DNA of 64,000 nucleotides from Clostridiaceae bacterium (GCA_910575795.1 CAJTGE010000011.1:62001-126000), one strand, 5' to 3'; positions 44,827-53,816 are shown, numbered from the stretch's first letter. Numbers and translations are program-made. The notes: generated by a model not told the origin, from the sequence alone.

Positions 44827-45244
44827 TCCGGACCTGGACGCGATCCCCGGCGCGGTGTCCCTTAATCGCCTTTCCAAGAGGCGATTCGATACTGATCAGC
44901 CCTTTCAGAGAGTTTCCCCGGATGCTGGTGACAAGGCGGTAGGTTTCCTCCTCCTCCTCGTCCTCAAAGTAGAGAGTCACCGTGTCGTTGAGGCCGATCT
45001 CGTCCGGCGCGGACTCGTCCGATACCACTCTGGCGTGCTTTAACATGTTTTCCAGATAACGGATCCGGCTCTCATTGCGGTTCTTGTCCTTTTTTGCGGC
45101 GTAGTATTCAAAATTTTCGCTTAAGTCCCCCTGCGCCCGGGCCTCCTTGACGGCCTCGATGGCTTCCCTGCGCACTACCAGCTTACGGTGGTCGATCTCT
45201 TCCTGTATCTTCTTTATATCGCTCTGCGTCAACTGTTCTCTCAT
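44741..45244 (-). CDS. greA: Transcription elongation factor GreA/GreB family
   Basis: 167 aa, normal length. N-terminal coiled coil with the acidic tip ARAQGDLSENFEY that enters the polymerase secondary channel; C-terminal FKBP-like domain (ESPLGKAIKGHRAGDRVQVRI). It stimulates transcript cleavage of backtracked RNA polymerase. The pairing EEEEETYRLV in the linker is acid-rich. Ends converging with the flavodoxin remnant; 67 nt from glmM, with which it may be cotranscribed. Confidence 0.93.
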   Translation of the reverse strand: MREQLTQSDIKKIQEEIDHRKLVVRREAIEAVKEARAQGDLSENFEYYAAKKDKNRNESRIRYLENMLKHARVVSDESAPDEIGLNDTVTLYFEDEEEEETYRLVTSIRGNSLKGLISIESPLGKAIKGHRAGDRVQVRISDKAGYTVVIKTIEKTGEDENDRIRSY

Positions 45245-45311
45245 CCTGTCACCCCATTAAATATCCAAACGCCATGCCGCGGCAGATACCTCCGCCGCGG
45301 CGCAAAAAGCA

Positions 45312-46664
45312 TTACAGAATATGTCCCTTTGCCTTCATCACGTCAATCACCTGATCCACATATTTCTCGCACACGGCGTCGGTCTCGGCCTCTACCATCA
45401 CGCGTATCACCGGCTCTGTGCCGCTCTGGCGAAGCAGGATGCGGCCTGTGTCGCCGAGGGCGTCCGCAACCTTCTGAACCTCGGCCTGAACGTCCTTATC
45501 CTCCTGGGCCTCAGCCTTGCTCTTTACCTTTACATTCTTAAGCACCTGCGGGTAAATCTCAATTTCAGAGGCCAGCTTTCCAAGCGTCTGCTTCTTCTCC
45601 AGGATCACTTCCATCACCTTCAGAGAGGTGAGGATCCCGTCTCCTGTGGTGGCGTTTTTGCTGAAAATGATGTGCCCTGACTGCTCTCCGCCCAGGCAAT
45701 GGCCGTTCTGGGCCATATTTTCATACACGTATTTGTCGCCGACCGCGGTCTTTTCATAGGCGATGCCCTCTCTCTCCAGCGCCTTGTAGAGGCCGAAATT
45801 GGACATAATGGTGGTGACGATCGTATTGTTCACCAGCGTTCCCTGCTCCTTCATGTATTTGCCGCAGATGTACATGATCTTGTCGCCGTCCACCAGCTCG
45901 CCCTTCTCGTCCACGGCCAGGCAGCGATCCGCGTCTCCGTCATACGCAAAGCCCACGTCGAGCCGTTTTTCCTTTACAAACTGCATCAGCCTGCCGATAT
46001 GGGTGGATCCGCAGTTCGTATTGATATTCAGGCCGTCGGGCTGGTTGCTGAGCACATAGGTCTCCGCGCCCAGGGCGTCAAATACATTTTTGGCAATGGA
46101 AAAGGAGCTGCCGTTCGCGCAGTCCAGGCCGACCCGCATATTTTTGAAGGAACGGGTGGCAATGGAAATCAGGTAGCCGATGTAGCGGTTCCGGCCCGCT
46201 GAGAAATCCACCGTGCATCCGATGTGATCCCGCTTTGCAAACGGAATCTCCCCGATTTCGCCGTCCAGATAGCTCTCAATCTTTTCGATCACCTCTTCCT
46301 CCAGCTTTTCGCCCCGCTCATTGATGACCTTGATGCCATTGTCATAATACGGGTTATGGCTGGCGGAAATCATGATTCCGCACTCAAAGCCCTCGGTGCG
46401 CACCACATACGATACGCTGGGCGTGGTCGTCACATGCAGGAGATATACGTCCGCGCCGGACGCGGTCAGCCCGGACACCAGAGAATACTCAAACATATAG
46501 CTGCTTCGTCTCGTATCCTTGCCGATCACGACGCGGCAGCGGTGATCCCCCGCCTTCTGCCCGTAATACCAGCCCAGGAAACGTCCTACCTTATACGCGT
46601 GCTCCACCGTTAAATCCACGTTTGCTTCTCCGCGGAAGCCGTCCGTGCCAAAATATTTTCCCAT
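45312..46664 (-). CDS. glmM: Phosphoglucosamine mutase
   Basis: 450 aa from ATG 46664 (GGAGAGGATGGAACGG upstream). It interconverts glucosamine 6-phosphate and 1-phosphate for UDP-GlcNAc and peptidoglycan synthesis. Visible: FGTDGFRGEAN at the start, the phosphoserine loop MISASHNPYYDNGIK, the metal loop DGDADRCLAVD, the sugar-binding GGEQSGHI, and the phosphate-binding RQSGTEPVIRVM. All residues required are intact. Confidence 0.96.
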   Translation of the reverse strand: MGKYFGTDGFRGEANVDLTVEHAYKVGRFLGWYYGQKAGDHRCRVVIGKDTRRSSYMFEYSLVSGLTASGADVYLLHVTTTPSVSYVVRTEGFECGIMISASHNPYYDNGIKVINERGEKLEEEVIEKIESYLDGEIGEIPFAKRDHIGCTVDFSAGRNRYIGYLISIATRSFKNMRVGLDCANGSSFSIAKNVFDALGAETYVLSNQPDGLNINTNCGSTHIGRLMQFVKEKRLDVGFAYDGDADRCLAVDEKGELVDGDKIMYICGKYMKEQGTLVNNTIVTTIMSNFGLYKALEREGIAYEKTAVGDKYVYENMAQNGHCLGGEQSGHIIFSKNATTGDGILTSLKVMEVILEKKQTLGKLASEIEIYPQVLKNVKVKSKAEAQEDKDVQAEVQKVADALGDTGRILLRQSGTEPVIRVMVEAETDAVCEKYVDQVIDVMKAKGHIL

Positions 46665-46786
46665 CCGTTCCATCCTCTCCTCGCTAAAATTTCCCTGAAT
46701 TTAAATCATTCAATCGTTCACATAAAGGCTAATGTACCGACGCGTTCCTGCTTCACCAAATCAACGCAACGCGCCGGCATGCCAGG

Positions 46787-47656
46787 TTATTTGTTCTCTC
46801 CCGCTATTTCCTCTAAATACCGCCTCAGGGCGTCCTGCCACGGCGGAAGCCGCTTAAAGCCCTTTTCCTCCAGCTTATCCTTGCTGATGCGGCTGTTCAT
46901 CGGCCGCCTGGCCTGGCCCGGGTACATGGCCGTGTAAGCCTCTGTGCTGACCGGCGTCACGGAAACATGTTCCATGCCCGCCTGCTTAAAGATCTCCGCC
47001 GCAAATTCATACCAGCTGCACAGCCCCTCATTGGTGGCGTGATAACGCCCGTACTGCTCTGTCTGAATCATATCCACCAGAAGCCGCGCCAAGTCAAAGG
47101 TGTAGGTCGGGGAACCGATCTGGTCGTCAACCACGCTCACCGCGCCCCGCTCCTTTCCAAGGCGCAGCATGGTTTTGATAAAATTCCTGCCGTTTACGCC
47201 AAATACCCAGGCGATGCGGACAATGAAATATTTCTCAAGCAGCTCCTCGATCGCCAGCTCGCCCTCATATTTTGCCTGGCCGTAGACATTCAGCGGATCG
47301 CGCGCGTCGTCCGGCTCCCAGGGGCGCGTCCCCTGCCCGTCAAACACATAATCTGTACTGATGTACATCATCTTAATATCCAGCTCGCGGCAGACTTTCG
47401 CAATATTTCCCGTCCCCTCTGCATTCACCTTCATGCAGAGCTTTGGATGCCTCTCTGCTTCATCTACTGCAGTATATGCGGCGCAGTGGATAACGGCGCC
47501 TGGCCGGGCCTCTGCGATCACGCGCCTGCAGGCTTCCGGATCCGTTATGTCCATCTCATCCACATCCGCGCCGATCCCCTCGATCCCGCGCCTGGCCAGC
47601 TCGTTCATCACATCGTGGCCAAGCTGTCCCTTTGCTCCTGTCACAAATACCTTCAT
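46787..47656 (-). CDS. rfbD: dTDP-4-dehydrorhamnose reductase
   Basis: 289 aa, short-chain reductase. NADPH-binding VTGAKGQLGHDVMNEL, catalytic MYISTDYVFDG with Ser/Thr, and Tyr/Lys in NVYGQAKYEGE. Last step of dTDP-L-rhamnose synthesis. Its start overlaps the rfbB stop by 4 nt. Order rfbA-rfbB-rfbD; the epimerase rfbC is missing from the set. Confidence 0.96.
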   Translation of the reverse strand: MKVFVTGAKGQLGHDVMNELARRGIEGIGADVDEMDITDPEACRRVIAEARPGAVIHCAAYTAVDEAERHPKLCMKVNAEGTGNIAKVCRELDIKMMYISTDYVFDGQGTRPWEPDDARDPLNVYGQAKYEGELAIEELLEKYFIVRIAWVFGVNGRNFIKTMLRLGKERGAVSVVDDQIGSPTYTFDLARLLVDMIQTEQYGRYHATNEGLCSWYEFAAEIFKQAGMEHVSVTPVSTEAYTAMYPGQARRPMNSRISKDKLEEKGFKRLPPWQDALRRYLEEIAGENK

Positions 47657-48678
47657 TCTAATCGATCTCCATACATTTTTTCAAAATAACGGCTGTATTC
47701 CCCGCTTATAATGTGCTTCCACCAGCTCTCATTTGCCAGATACCACTCGATTGTCTGGCGGATGCCTGTGTCAAAGCTGTACATCGGCTTCCATCCAAGC
47801 TCGCTCTCAATTTTTGTCGGATCAATGGCATAGCGGCGGTCATGCCCCGGACGATCCTTGACAAAGCGGATCAGGCTTTCCGGCTTATCAAGAGCCGCCA
47901 GGATCGTCTTCACCACCTCCAGGTTCGTCCTCTCGTTGTGGCCGCCCACATTATAAATCTCGCCCACGCGGCCTTTGTGGAGAATTAAGTCAATCGCCCC
48001 GCAGTGATCCGATACGTGAAGCCAGTCGCGCACATTCGCCCCGTCGCCGTAAACCGGAAGCTCGCCGTCCGCCAGGGCCCGGCTGATCATCAGCGGGATC
48101 AGCTTCTCCGGGAAATGGTACGGCCCGTAATTATTGGAGCACCTTGAAATGGTCACAGGAAGCCCGTAGGTCCTCTGGTACGCCAGCACAAACAGATCCG
48201 CCGCGGCCTTTGACGACGAATACGGGCTTGATGTGTGAAGCGGCGTCTCCTCTGTAAAGAACAGATCCGGCCGATCCAGCGGCAGATCCCCGTACACCTC
48301 GTCCGTCGATACCTGATGGTATCTCTGAATCCCATACTCCCGGCAGGCGTCTAAAAGCGTTGTGGTTCCCATCACATTGGTGCGCACAAAGGCTTCCGGA
48401 TCCGTAATGGAACGATCCACATGGCTCTCCGCCGCAAAATTGACGATCATGTCCGGCCGCTCTTTCTCAAACAGCTCAAACACAAATTTCCGATCCGCGA
48501 TGTCCCCCCTCACAAACCGGTAATTCGGCCTGTCCTCCACAGGCTTTAATGTCTCTAAATTCCCCGCGTACGTTAAGAGATCCAGGTTCACGATCTCATA
48601 ATCCGGATATTTATTCACCATGTGATGCACAAAGTTGCCGCCAATAAATCCGGCTCCCCCTGTTACTATAATTTTCAT
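47653..48678 (-). CDS. rfbB: dTDP-glucose 4,6-dehydratase
   Basis: 341 aa extended short-chain dehydrogenase. NAD-binding VTGGAGFIGGNFVHHM, catalytic STDEVYGDL and SPYSSSKAAADLFV (Tyr-x3-Lys), and SRCSNNYGPYHFPEKLIP. It converts dTDP-glucose to dTDP-4-keto-6-deoxyglucose. Overlaps rfbD, follows rfbA by 73 nt. Confidence 0.97.
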   Translation of the reverse strand: MKIIVTGGAGFIGGNFVHHMVNKYPDYEIVNLDLLTYAGNLETLKPVEDRPNYRFVRGDIADRKFVFELFEKERPDMIVNFAAESHVDRSITDPEAFVRTNVMGTTTLLDACREYGIQRYHQVSTDEVYGDLPLDRPDLFFTEETPLHTSSPYSSSKAAADLFVLAYQRTYGLPVTISRCSNNYGPYHFPEKLIPLMISRALADGELPVYGDGANVRDWLHVSDHCGAIDLILHKGRVGEIYNVGGHNERTNLEVVKTILAALDKPESLIRFVKDRPGHDRRYAIDPTKIESELGWKPMYSFDTGIRQTIEWYLANESWWKHIISGEYSRYFEKMYGDRLE

Positions 48679-48751
48679 CCTGCTTTCTCCTTTATCATTT
48701 CCGCGCCGGGCGGACAGCCTCTCTTAGAGCCGGCGCCGTGCCGCCCTGCTT

Positions 48752-49645
48752 CTAATCCTGATGCAGCCTGTCCACGTATTTACCGTCCAGGACATCCTTT
48801 AAATATTTGCCGTACTGGTTCTTTTTATACACCTCATACGCCGCCAGCACCTCTTCCCGGCTGATCCAGTCGTTCAGATAGGCGATCTCCTCCAGGCAGG
48901 CAATCTTGCGGTGCTGGTGCGTCTCCACGGTCTTCACAAAGCTCGTGGCCTCCACAAGGGATTCGTGTGTCCCGGTATCCAGCCATGTAAAGCCCTGCCC
49001 CAGAAGAATTACGTCCAGCTCCCCGTTTTCCAGATAAATCCGGTTCAAATCTGTAATCTCCAGCTCGCCTCTCGCCGACGGCTTTAAATTCTTTGCGTAT
49101 TCCACCACACGGTTATCGTAAAAATACAGGCCCGTCACACAGTAATTCGATTTAGGATGCGCGGGCTTTTCTTCGATCGAAACCGCCTTGCCCTGATCGT
49201 CAAATTCCACGATGCCAAAGCGCTCCGGATCGTCTACATAGTAGCCGAATACCGTGGCCCCGCTCTTCTTTGACGCGGCCCTTAAAAGGCGCTTTTTCAG
49301 TCCCTGGCCCTGGAAGATATTGTCGCCCAGAATCATGGCGACCGAATCGCTTCCGATAAAGTCTTCCCCGATAATAAATGCCTGCGCCAGCCCGTCGGGG
49401 CTCGGCTGCACGGCATAGCTTAAATGAATCCCAAACTGGCGGCCGTCCCCGAACAGCTCCTCAAACCGGGGCGTGTCATCCGGCGTGGAAATAATCAGAA
49501 TATCCCGGATCCCCGCGCTCATCAGAACTGACAGGGGGTAGTAGATCATCGGCTTATCATAAATAGGCAGAAGCTGCTTGGACGTTACCTTTGTCAGCGG
49601 ATACAGGCGCGTTCCCGAACCGCCCGCCAAAACAATTCCCTTCAT
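48752..49645 (-). CDS. rfbA: Glucose-1-phosphate thymidylyltransferase
   Basis: 297 aa. N-terminal nucleotide-binding [38 protein letters not shown], the metal-binding GDNIFQG, and [15 protein letters not shown]. Makes dTDP-glucose from dTTP and glucose 1-phosphate. First gene of the rhamnose operon, with AAGGAGAAAACC as ribosome site and a promoter TTTACA, 18 nt, TATAGT at 49699-49728. Confidence 0.97.
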   Translation of the reverse strand: MKGIVLAGGSGTRLYPLTKVTSKQLLPIYDKPMIYYPLSVLMSAGIRDILIISTPDDTPRFEELFGDGRQFGIHLSYAVQPSPDGLAQAFIIGEDFIGSDSVAMILGDNIFQGQGLKKRLLRAASKKSGATVFGYYVDDPERFGIVEFDDQGKAVSIEEKPAHPKSNYCVTGLYFYDNRVVEYAKNLKPSARGELEITDLNRIYLENGELDVILLGQGFTWLDTGTHESLVEATSFVKTVETHQHRKIACLEEIAYLNDWISREEVLAAYEVYKKNQYGKYLKDVLDGKYVDRLHQD

Positions 49646-49698
49646 GGTTTTCTCCTTGTAATTTTTGTTGTATCATTTGCTGGTGTTGCGCTACACGT

Positions 49699-49728
49699 AC
49701 TATAGCATATTGAAAAGAGGATTGTAAA
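49699..49728 (-). promoter_or_regulatory. Promoter of the rfb operon
   Basis: Minus-strand TTTACA (49723-49728), 18 nt, TATAGT (49699-49704); predicted start about 48 nt before the rfbA ATG. Confidence 0.5.
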
Positions 49729-49845
49729 CTGGTTCTGGGGGAAAATTATTAAATTTTTATTACAGGAGGGAGAGTTGGAGGAATGTTTTTTATTTTAGGG
49801 GGGGGTGGAGCGAAGGGGATGTGGGATGTGAGTTGCCGTGAAAGG

Positions 49846-49989
49846 GCAGCCAGTGTCAGATTTGATATCCATAAGGAACCCCGCTTCCGCCCGGAGAAAA
49901 AGCGCAGCGGTACTAAGATCGAAAAGCCCCGCTAAGTGCCGGCGGTTTTCTATGGGTTCCTTAAGGATATCGAATCTGCCTCTGGCTGC
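49846..49989. repeat. Palindromic element type H
   Basis: A 144-bp palindrome. Left arm GCAGCCAGTGTCAGATTTGA and onward TATCCATAAGGAACCC pairs with the right arm GGGTTCCTTAAGGATATCGA onward to TCTGGCTGC, about 36 bp with a few mismatches. The interior has CGCTTCCGCC and CCGGCGG stems. It ends 17 bp past the sortase stop; the rest of the 360-bp rfbA-sortase gap is G-rich sequence with no gene. Confidence 0.7.
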
Positions 49990-50006
49990 GTTATTGGCAA
50001 TGAATT

Positions 50007-50867
50007 TCAGTATTCCTCTACCGCATAAACAATGGTTCTTGCGTCCGGGAACTCGTAGCTGCAGGTTACAAACGAATATAGCCTTTGGGGGGCGTTCACG
50101 GGAAGCTCCCGAAAGGCGCAGTTTTTCGTCATTTCATCTATGTACTGTCGAAACCCTTCCTCTGAAGGGAACTCGGTTCTCCTTTTTTCCCCGTCCGCAT
50201 TCCCGTACAGGGCTGCCACCGTGCGCAGGCGCAGCTCCCTCTGCGGCGTATAGAGGATAATCTCCCTGTGGCTGTTAAAAAAGTCCTCTTTTTTGAATTT
50301 TACCAGCTCTGCGAACATGCTTCCGTCTCTCATGTGATGTCCATAGAAAATAGAATGCTTCCCTGTCAGCGCACCGTCGCTGTCGCAGTCCAGGTAAATC
50401 GCGCCCGACGCGCTCGCGTTTTTGTCGAAGCCTGTTGTCAAATACGTGTCATTATTGTCGGTCTGTACGATCGGATAGTCAATCTCCGTTCCCGGAATCG
50501 TCAGCCAGGCGATTGTCTCCGGGTTGATTTGGCGCAGGGCGGTGAAATCAATTGGCGGCTCGTATTTTTCTGATTCTCCTTCCTGCCTCATCCCCTGTGC
50601 TCTCTGCCGGCGTTCCCCGTCTCCTGCCGCCGTTTCCCGCTGCCGGTCTCCCCCTTTCACCCTGTTTTCCCACTGGCGCCCGGCCGGTCTCCGGTCAGGG
50701 GAATGGGCGGAGGAATAAAGGAACTGGGACAGAGCCAGAAACGCAAGCGACGCTAAAATGGCGGGTCCTGCTGCGCGGCTGCGTTTGTGACTGTCCCTGG
50801 CAGTTCCTCTTTTTTTATGTGATCGCGTATATGTGTCCTCCTTAATGAAATCTCTGTCATTATTCAT
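50007..50867 (-). CDS. srtB: Class B sortase
   Basis: 286 aa. A membrane span near residues 35-52 (AILASLAFLALSQFLYSS), a charged linker, and the sortase domain: WLTIPGTEIDYPIVQTDNNDTYL, catalytic His in SIFYGHHMRDGS, Cys in YSFVTCSYEF and Arg in PDARTIVYAVEEY. The two extra helices before the Cys strand are those of class B. Such enzymes anchor proteins with NPQTN-like signals to the wall or build pili. No substrate gene is next to it; substrates must be encoded elsewhere. Confidence 0.92.
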   Translation of the reverse strand: MNNDRDFIKEDTYTRSHKKRGTARDSHKRSRAAGPAILASLAFLALSQFLYSSAHSPDRRPAGRQWENRVKGGDRQRETAAGDGERRQRAQGMRQEGESEKYEPPIDFTALRQINPETIAWLTIPGTEIDYPIVQTDNNDTYLTTGFDKNASASGAIYLDCDSDGALTGKHSIFYGHHMRDGSMFAELVKFKKEDFFNSHREIILYTPQRELRLRTVAALYGNADGEKRRTEFPSEEGFRQYIDEMTKNCAFRELPVNAPQRLYSFVTCSYEFPDARTIVYAVEEY

Positions 50868-50936
50868 GCTGTCTGAGCTGTCACAAATTCAAGCCATTGC
50901 AGGCTCATATTCCGTACAGCTTCGCATCTTTGTTCT

Positions 50937-51425
50937 TTAGTAGCCGAATCTTCCCTCCAGCGACTCGTCCCGTTCGATCCAGTCCTTTACCTCAATCACC
51001 CTGTAATCGTTCTTATTGTCGCGGATATAGACGCGTTCAATCCCGGCGTTTATAATCATCCGCTTGCACATGGAGCAGCTGCATGAGGACTCCACATAGT
51101 CCCCGGTGCGGGCGTCAATCCCTGTGAGGTATAGCGAGGCACCTATCATCCGCTCCCTGGAGGCGCTGATGATGGCGTTTGCCTCTGCGTGGACGCTGCG
51201 GCACAGCTCGTAGCGCTCTCCTCTGGGCACTTTTAACTCTTCCCTGATGCAGCGGCCGATATCCGTACAATTCTTCCTGCCCCTGGGGGATCCGACATAG
51301 CCTGTGGAAATCACTTCGTCATTATTTACAATCACACTTCCGTAATGCTTGCGCAGACAGGTGCTGCGCTGCGACACCATCTCCGCCAGATCGAGATAAT
51401 AATTTACTTTATCGCGTCGTTCCAT
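50937..51425 (-). CDS. dCMP deaminase family protein (ComEB-like)
   Basis: 162 aa from ATG 51425 behind AGGAGGAAAAAAGGT. Zinc-dependent deaminase: His-Ala-Glu in SVHAEANAII, and the two Cys in SSCSCSMCKRMIINAG. N-terminal STCLRKHYGSVIVNNDEVISTGYVGSP is typical. Provides dUMP for thymidylate synthesis or acts on related deoxycytidylates. Single gene, 70 nt before the sortase start in the same direction. Confidence 0.9.
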   Translation of the reverse strand: MERRDKVNYYLDLAEMVSQRSTCLRKHYGSVIVNNDEVISTGYVGSPRGRKNCTDIGRCIREELKVPRGERYELCRSVHAEANAIISASRERMIGASLYLTGIDARTGDYVESSCSCSMCKRMIINAGIERVYIRDNKNDYRVIEVKDWIERDESLEGRFGY

Positions 51426-51439
51426 ACCTTTTTTCCTCC

Positions 51440-51685
51440 TCATGCCGGTTTATCTTAAGTCCGGCAAATAATTCCTCAGAATGGCATCCTTTGCTGTAAT
51501 ATGCCGCAGGCATGGTTACAGCCATTGTTTTTCCAAATCTTCTTGGCCTGCTCGAACAGATAAGCGGTCTGTCTTTTCCAATACGGCTGTTCGCATATTT
51601 TATAAAATTCTGTCTTATTCACATATAATTCAGAATTGACAGAAACTGCAAACTGCTCATTTCCAGGATTTCAGTAGATTCCCAT
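51440..51685 (-). pseudogene. Remnant of an AAA-ATPase-like (DUF1703-type) gene
   Basis: From ATG 51685 the sequence reads MGIY-stop-NPGNEQFAVSVNSELYVNKTEF, then in another frame FIKYANSRIGKDRPLICSSR, PRRFGKTMAVTMPAAYYSKG and CHSEELFAGLKI. This is the start of the AAA-ATPase_like/PD-(D/E)XK family that is multicopy in gut clostridia. A lost base creates the early stop and a second change shifts the frame. Everything after about residue 75 is absent; the dCMP deaminase begins there. Confidence 0.65.
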
Positions 51686-51834
51686 GTCTGTACGCTCCTC
51701 ATTTTCCGGCAAAATCAACTGCATTCATATGGACTCATCTGCTTCAAGTTTACTAAATAAATATATCTTTTGCAAGCCATATTCTAAATATTCACTACCC
51801 TTCCTCCGCATCCGCTGCAGCCCGGTACAAACTT

Positions 51835-51992
51835 AGGAACTGTCAAGAAATAACTTTTCATATTGCTTGTCTTTTTCTCCGATAGTGCTGCTCAAAAATC
51901 AGTTACATAGCCCACTATGCGCCTGATTTTTGAGCAGCACTCTCGAAGAAAAATCCTGCGCACTATTGAAAAGTTATTTCTTAACAGTTCCT
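51835..51992. repeat. Palindromic element type F
   Basis: A 158-bp palindrome; outer arms AGGAACTGTCAAGAAATAAC (plus TTTTCA) and the complement ending TTAACAGTTCCT match at 25 of 26 positions. An inner stem AGTGCTGCTCAAAAATCAG / CTGATTTTTGAGCAGCACT surrounds the centre ATAGCCCACTAT. The stretch 51686-51834 holds nothing recognised. Confidence 0.8.
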
Positions 51993-52152
51993 TACTTTCT
52001 CACAAAAACATCCGATATATTCATTAAGCAGGGAAAATTTCCCTGGCTGCCGCGCGCCATATTAGCGTCATACTTTCGCTGCACGGGGCTGTACATATAA
52101 AATCAATTCATAACACGAAAGAAAAACAGTCAATAAGGAAGGAGAAGATGAA

Positions 52153-53232
52153 ATGACAATTGGCGGATGCAATCTTTTTATGGGCGCATATGCGGAACGC
52201 ATGGCTGGCAGAACCCCCGGTTCCCGGCTTCCAATCAGTGAGGACAGGGAAAAGGAAATTACAAATCAGGTAACCGAAGCATGGAAACAGATAAAATCCT
52301 CCGGGAATAAACAGGATTCCGTATCCATTTCAGAGGAAGGAAAAGCTTTTTTATGCAGCGATGCGGTTAAGGATAATATGCAAAAATCCAGCGCATTGGT
52401 AGAAAAAATGTATATGGACAATGCGAAGCTCCAGGAAAAGCTGCAGCAGACTGACCCGGACGATCCGTTCTGGAGCAATACCGGGAACCAGTGGCTGGTA
52501 TTCAGCGGGCGTCTCCACAGCAATGGCTTTTACGACGCCATGTCCGATGAAGAGGTGATCGCAGTTGAAACACTTCTCGATAAACTGACCTGCGGCATGG
52601 ACGGGGTGAGCAGCAGTCTGTATCATACCGGACTCAACATTTACGCCGGCAATGAGCCGGGCAAAATCAATACCTCCGGATTTGATCTGTTTAATGAAAC
52701 CAGCGGAGCGCTGACCATGGATCTGGAATCATCCGCCGCTGCGCTGAAATATTTCGGCGAAACACACATTGCCGATGAAGCATTGCGGGATGAGTTTAAC
52801 GGGCTGGTTGACAAGTATTATTCCCACAACGCGGAGATATTAAAAGGATATCAGTCCCCGGCTGAAAAGATGCAGAAGGCGATCAGCAATATACACAGCG
52901 GCAAATATCCAGACTCTGCCGTTTTCAATAAGAGCAGCCAGAATGCAATTGAACAGTATTCCGAACGCTTAAATGCACACAGCCATTTAGGCGGCGTCTC
53001 CCATGCCACCGAAGAGGAAAACCAGTATAAAAAGGATATCTCCATCCTGTTTGAACAGTTAAAACAGGGAGCTTCCGGGTGGGATGATATGTGGAAAAAG
53101 CTGGAGAATGCGCTTGTGGACTATACTTCCGACAACAGTGACAGCGAGAGTATCCGGCAGGCTGTGTCAGAGCAGGCGGATGTGACATTTGATCGCATGA
53201 AAGGTTACTGGTCGCTTTTAATGAACCGGTAA
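52153..53232 (+). CDS. Uncharacterised 359-aa protein
   Basis: No family recognised. No signal peptide or membrane span, so cytoplasmic or exported by a non-Sec route. Residues about 10-60 are hydrophilic (including KQDSVSISEEGKAFL, a phrase found in some secretion- or motility-linked small proteins). The middle (TGNQWLVFSGRLHSNGFYDA, SDEEVIAVETLLDKLTCGMDGVSSS) is the most conserved-looking block because a decayed paralogue directly downstream keeps it. The C-terminus is helical. Ribosome site AAGGAGAAGATGAA. Surrounded by repeats and remnants. Confidence 0.65.
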   Translation: MTIGGCNLFMGAYAERMAGRTPGSRLPISEDREKEITNQVTEAWKQIKSSGNKQDSVSISEEGKAFLCSDAVKDNMQKSSALVEKMYMDNAKLQEKLQQTDPDDPFWSNTGNQWLVFSGRLHSNGFYDAMSDEEVIAVETLLDKLTCGMDGVSSSLYHTGLNIYAGNEPGKINTSGFDLFNETSGALTMDLESSAAALKYFGETHIADEALRDEFNGLVDKYYSHNAEILKGYQSPAEKMQKAISNIHSGKYPDSAVFNKSSQNAIEQYSERLNAHSHLGGVSHATEEENQYKKDISILFEQLKQGASGWDDMWKKLENALVDYTSDNSDSESIRQAVSEQADVTFDRMKGYWSLLMNR

Positions 53233-53238
53233 ACTGAT

Positions 53239-53265
53239 AGCTGTTCAGGCTGTCTGAACGGTTAC
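53239..53265. repeat. Short type E hairpin
   Basis: AGCTGTTCAGGCTGTCTGAACGGTTAC-like hairpin of 27 bp (GTTCAG-GCTGT-CTGAAC core), the same class as at 25836-25865 and 41109-41137, placed 6 nt after the stop of the 359-aa gene. Probably an intergenic RNA hairpin. Confidence 0.6.
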
Positions 53266-53271
53266 TTAAAC

Positions 53272-53515
53272 TATAGCGGACAGCAATGGCCTGCTTTCAG
53301 TAAGTGCTTATATGACAGGGGATTTATGAGGGGATGGAGAAAGATGAGATCTTGGAGATAGAATCCATGTTGTCAAAGCTCACAAATTCTATGGATATAT
53401 TGAACTACACCACTATAAGCAGCCTGGCTCCGGACAGGTGCTGCTTACGGATATTTTTTATGGAGGCGTCTATGCGCCCCGTGATTACGATGAAAGCGCG
53501 GAAACAATGTTATAA
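53272..53515 (+). pseudogene. Decayed paralogue of the 359-aa gene
   Basis: YSGQQWPAFSKCLYDRGFM in one frame, then (after a shift near 53327) GMEKDEILEIESMLSKLTNS-MDIL in another. These correspond to NTGNQWLVFSGRLHSNGFYD and AMSDEEVIAVETLLDKLTCG-MDG of the intact neighbour. A third frame then reads QVLLTDIFYGGVYAPRDYDE to a stop at 53515, which has no match in the neighbour. A tandem copy that has lost its ends and frame. Confidence 0.6.
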
Positions 53516-53628
53516 TGCCAGGACTGAACACTTACCAGCTTTTACCATCACATTAACGAGCGGGATTCCTTATGGATATAGAAGCTGCCACAGGCGGCCT
53601 TTTCATCCCCCATCACACACAACCCGCG

Positions 53629-53663
53629 AAAAAGGAGAGCGCCCCGTTCCCCGGAGCCTCTCC
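53629..53663 (-). terminator. Second leftward terminator after the pxp operon
   Basis: Minus-strand GGAGAG...CTCTCC stem with GC-rich loop followed by TTTTT. Lies 154-188 nt beyond the DUF1445 stop, behind the first terminator. Confidence 0.6.
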
Positions 53664-53718
53664 CCTTTTCCATGCCGCTTGTAATGAACTTTTTTGCCTT
53701 CCTGTCTCTATCATCAAA

Positions 53719-53751
53719 ATAAAACATAAAGGCCCGTCTCATGCCCGGGCC
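53719..53751 (-). terminator. Terminator of the pxp operon
   Basis: Minus-strand GGCCCG-GGCATGAGA-CGGGCC followed by TTTATGTTTT, 66 nt after the stop codon of the DUF1445 gene. Confidence 0.7.
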
Positions 53752-53816
53752 GCCGCCGTCCGCTCCTTTTCAGGCATCAGCATCCCCCGGCAGCGCCCCC
53801 TGTCTCTATCTTGTTT

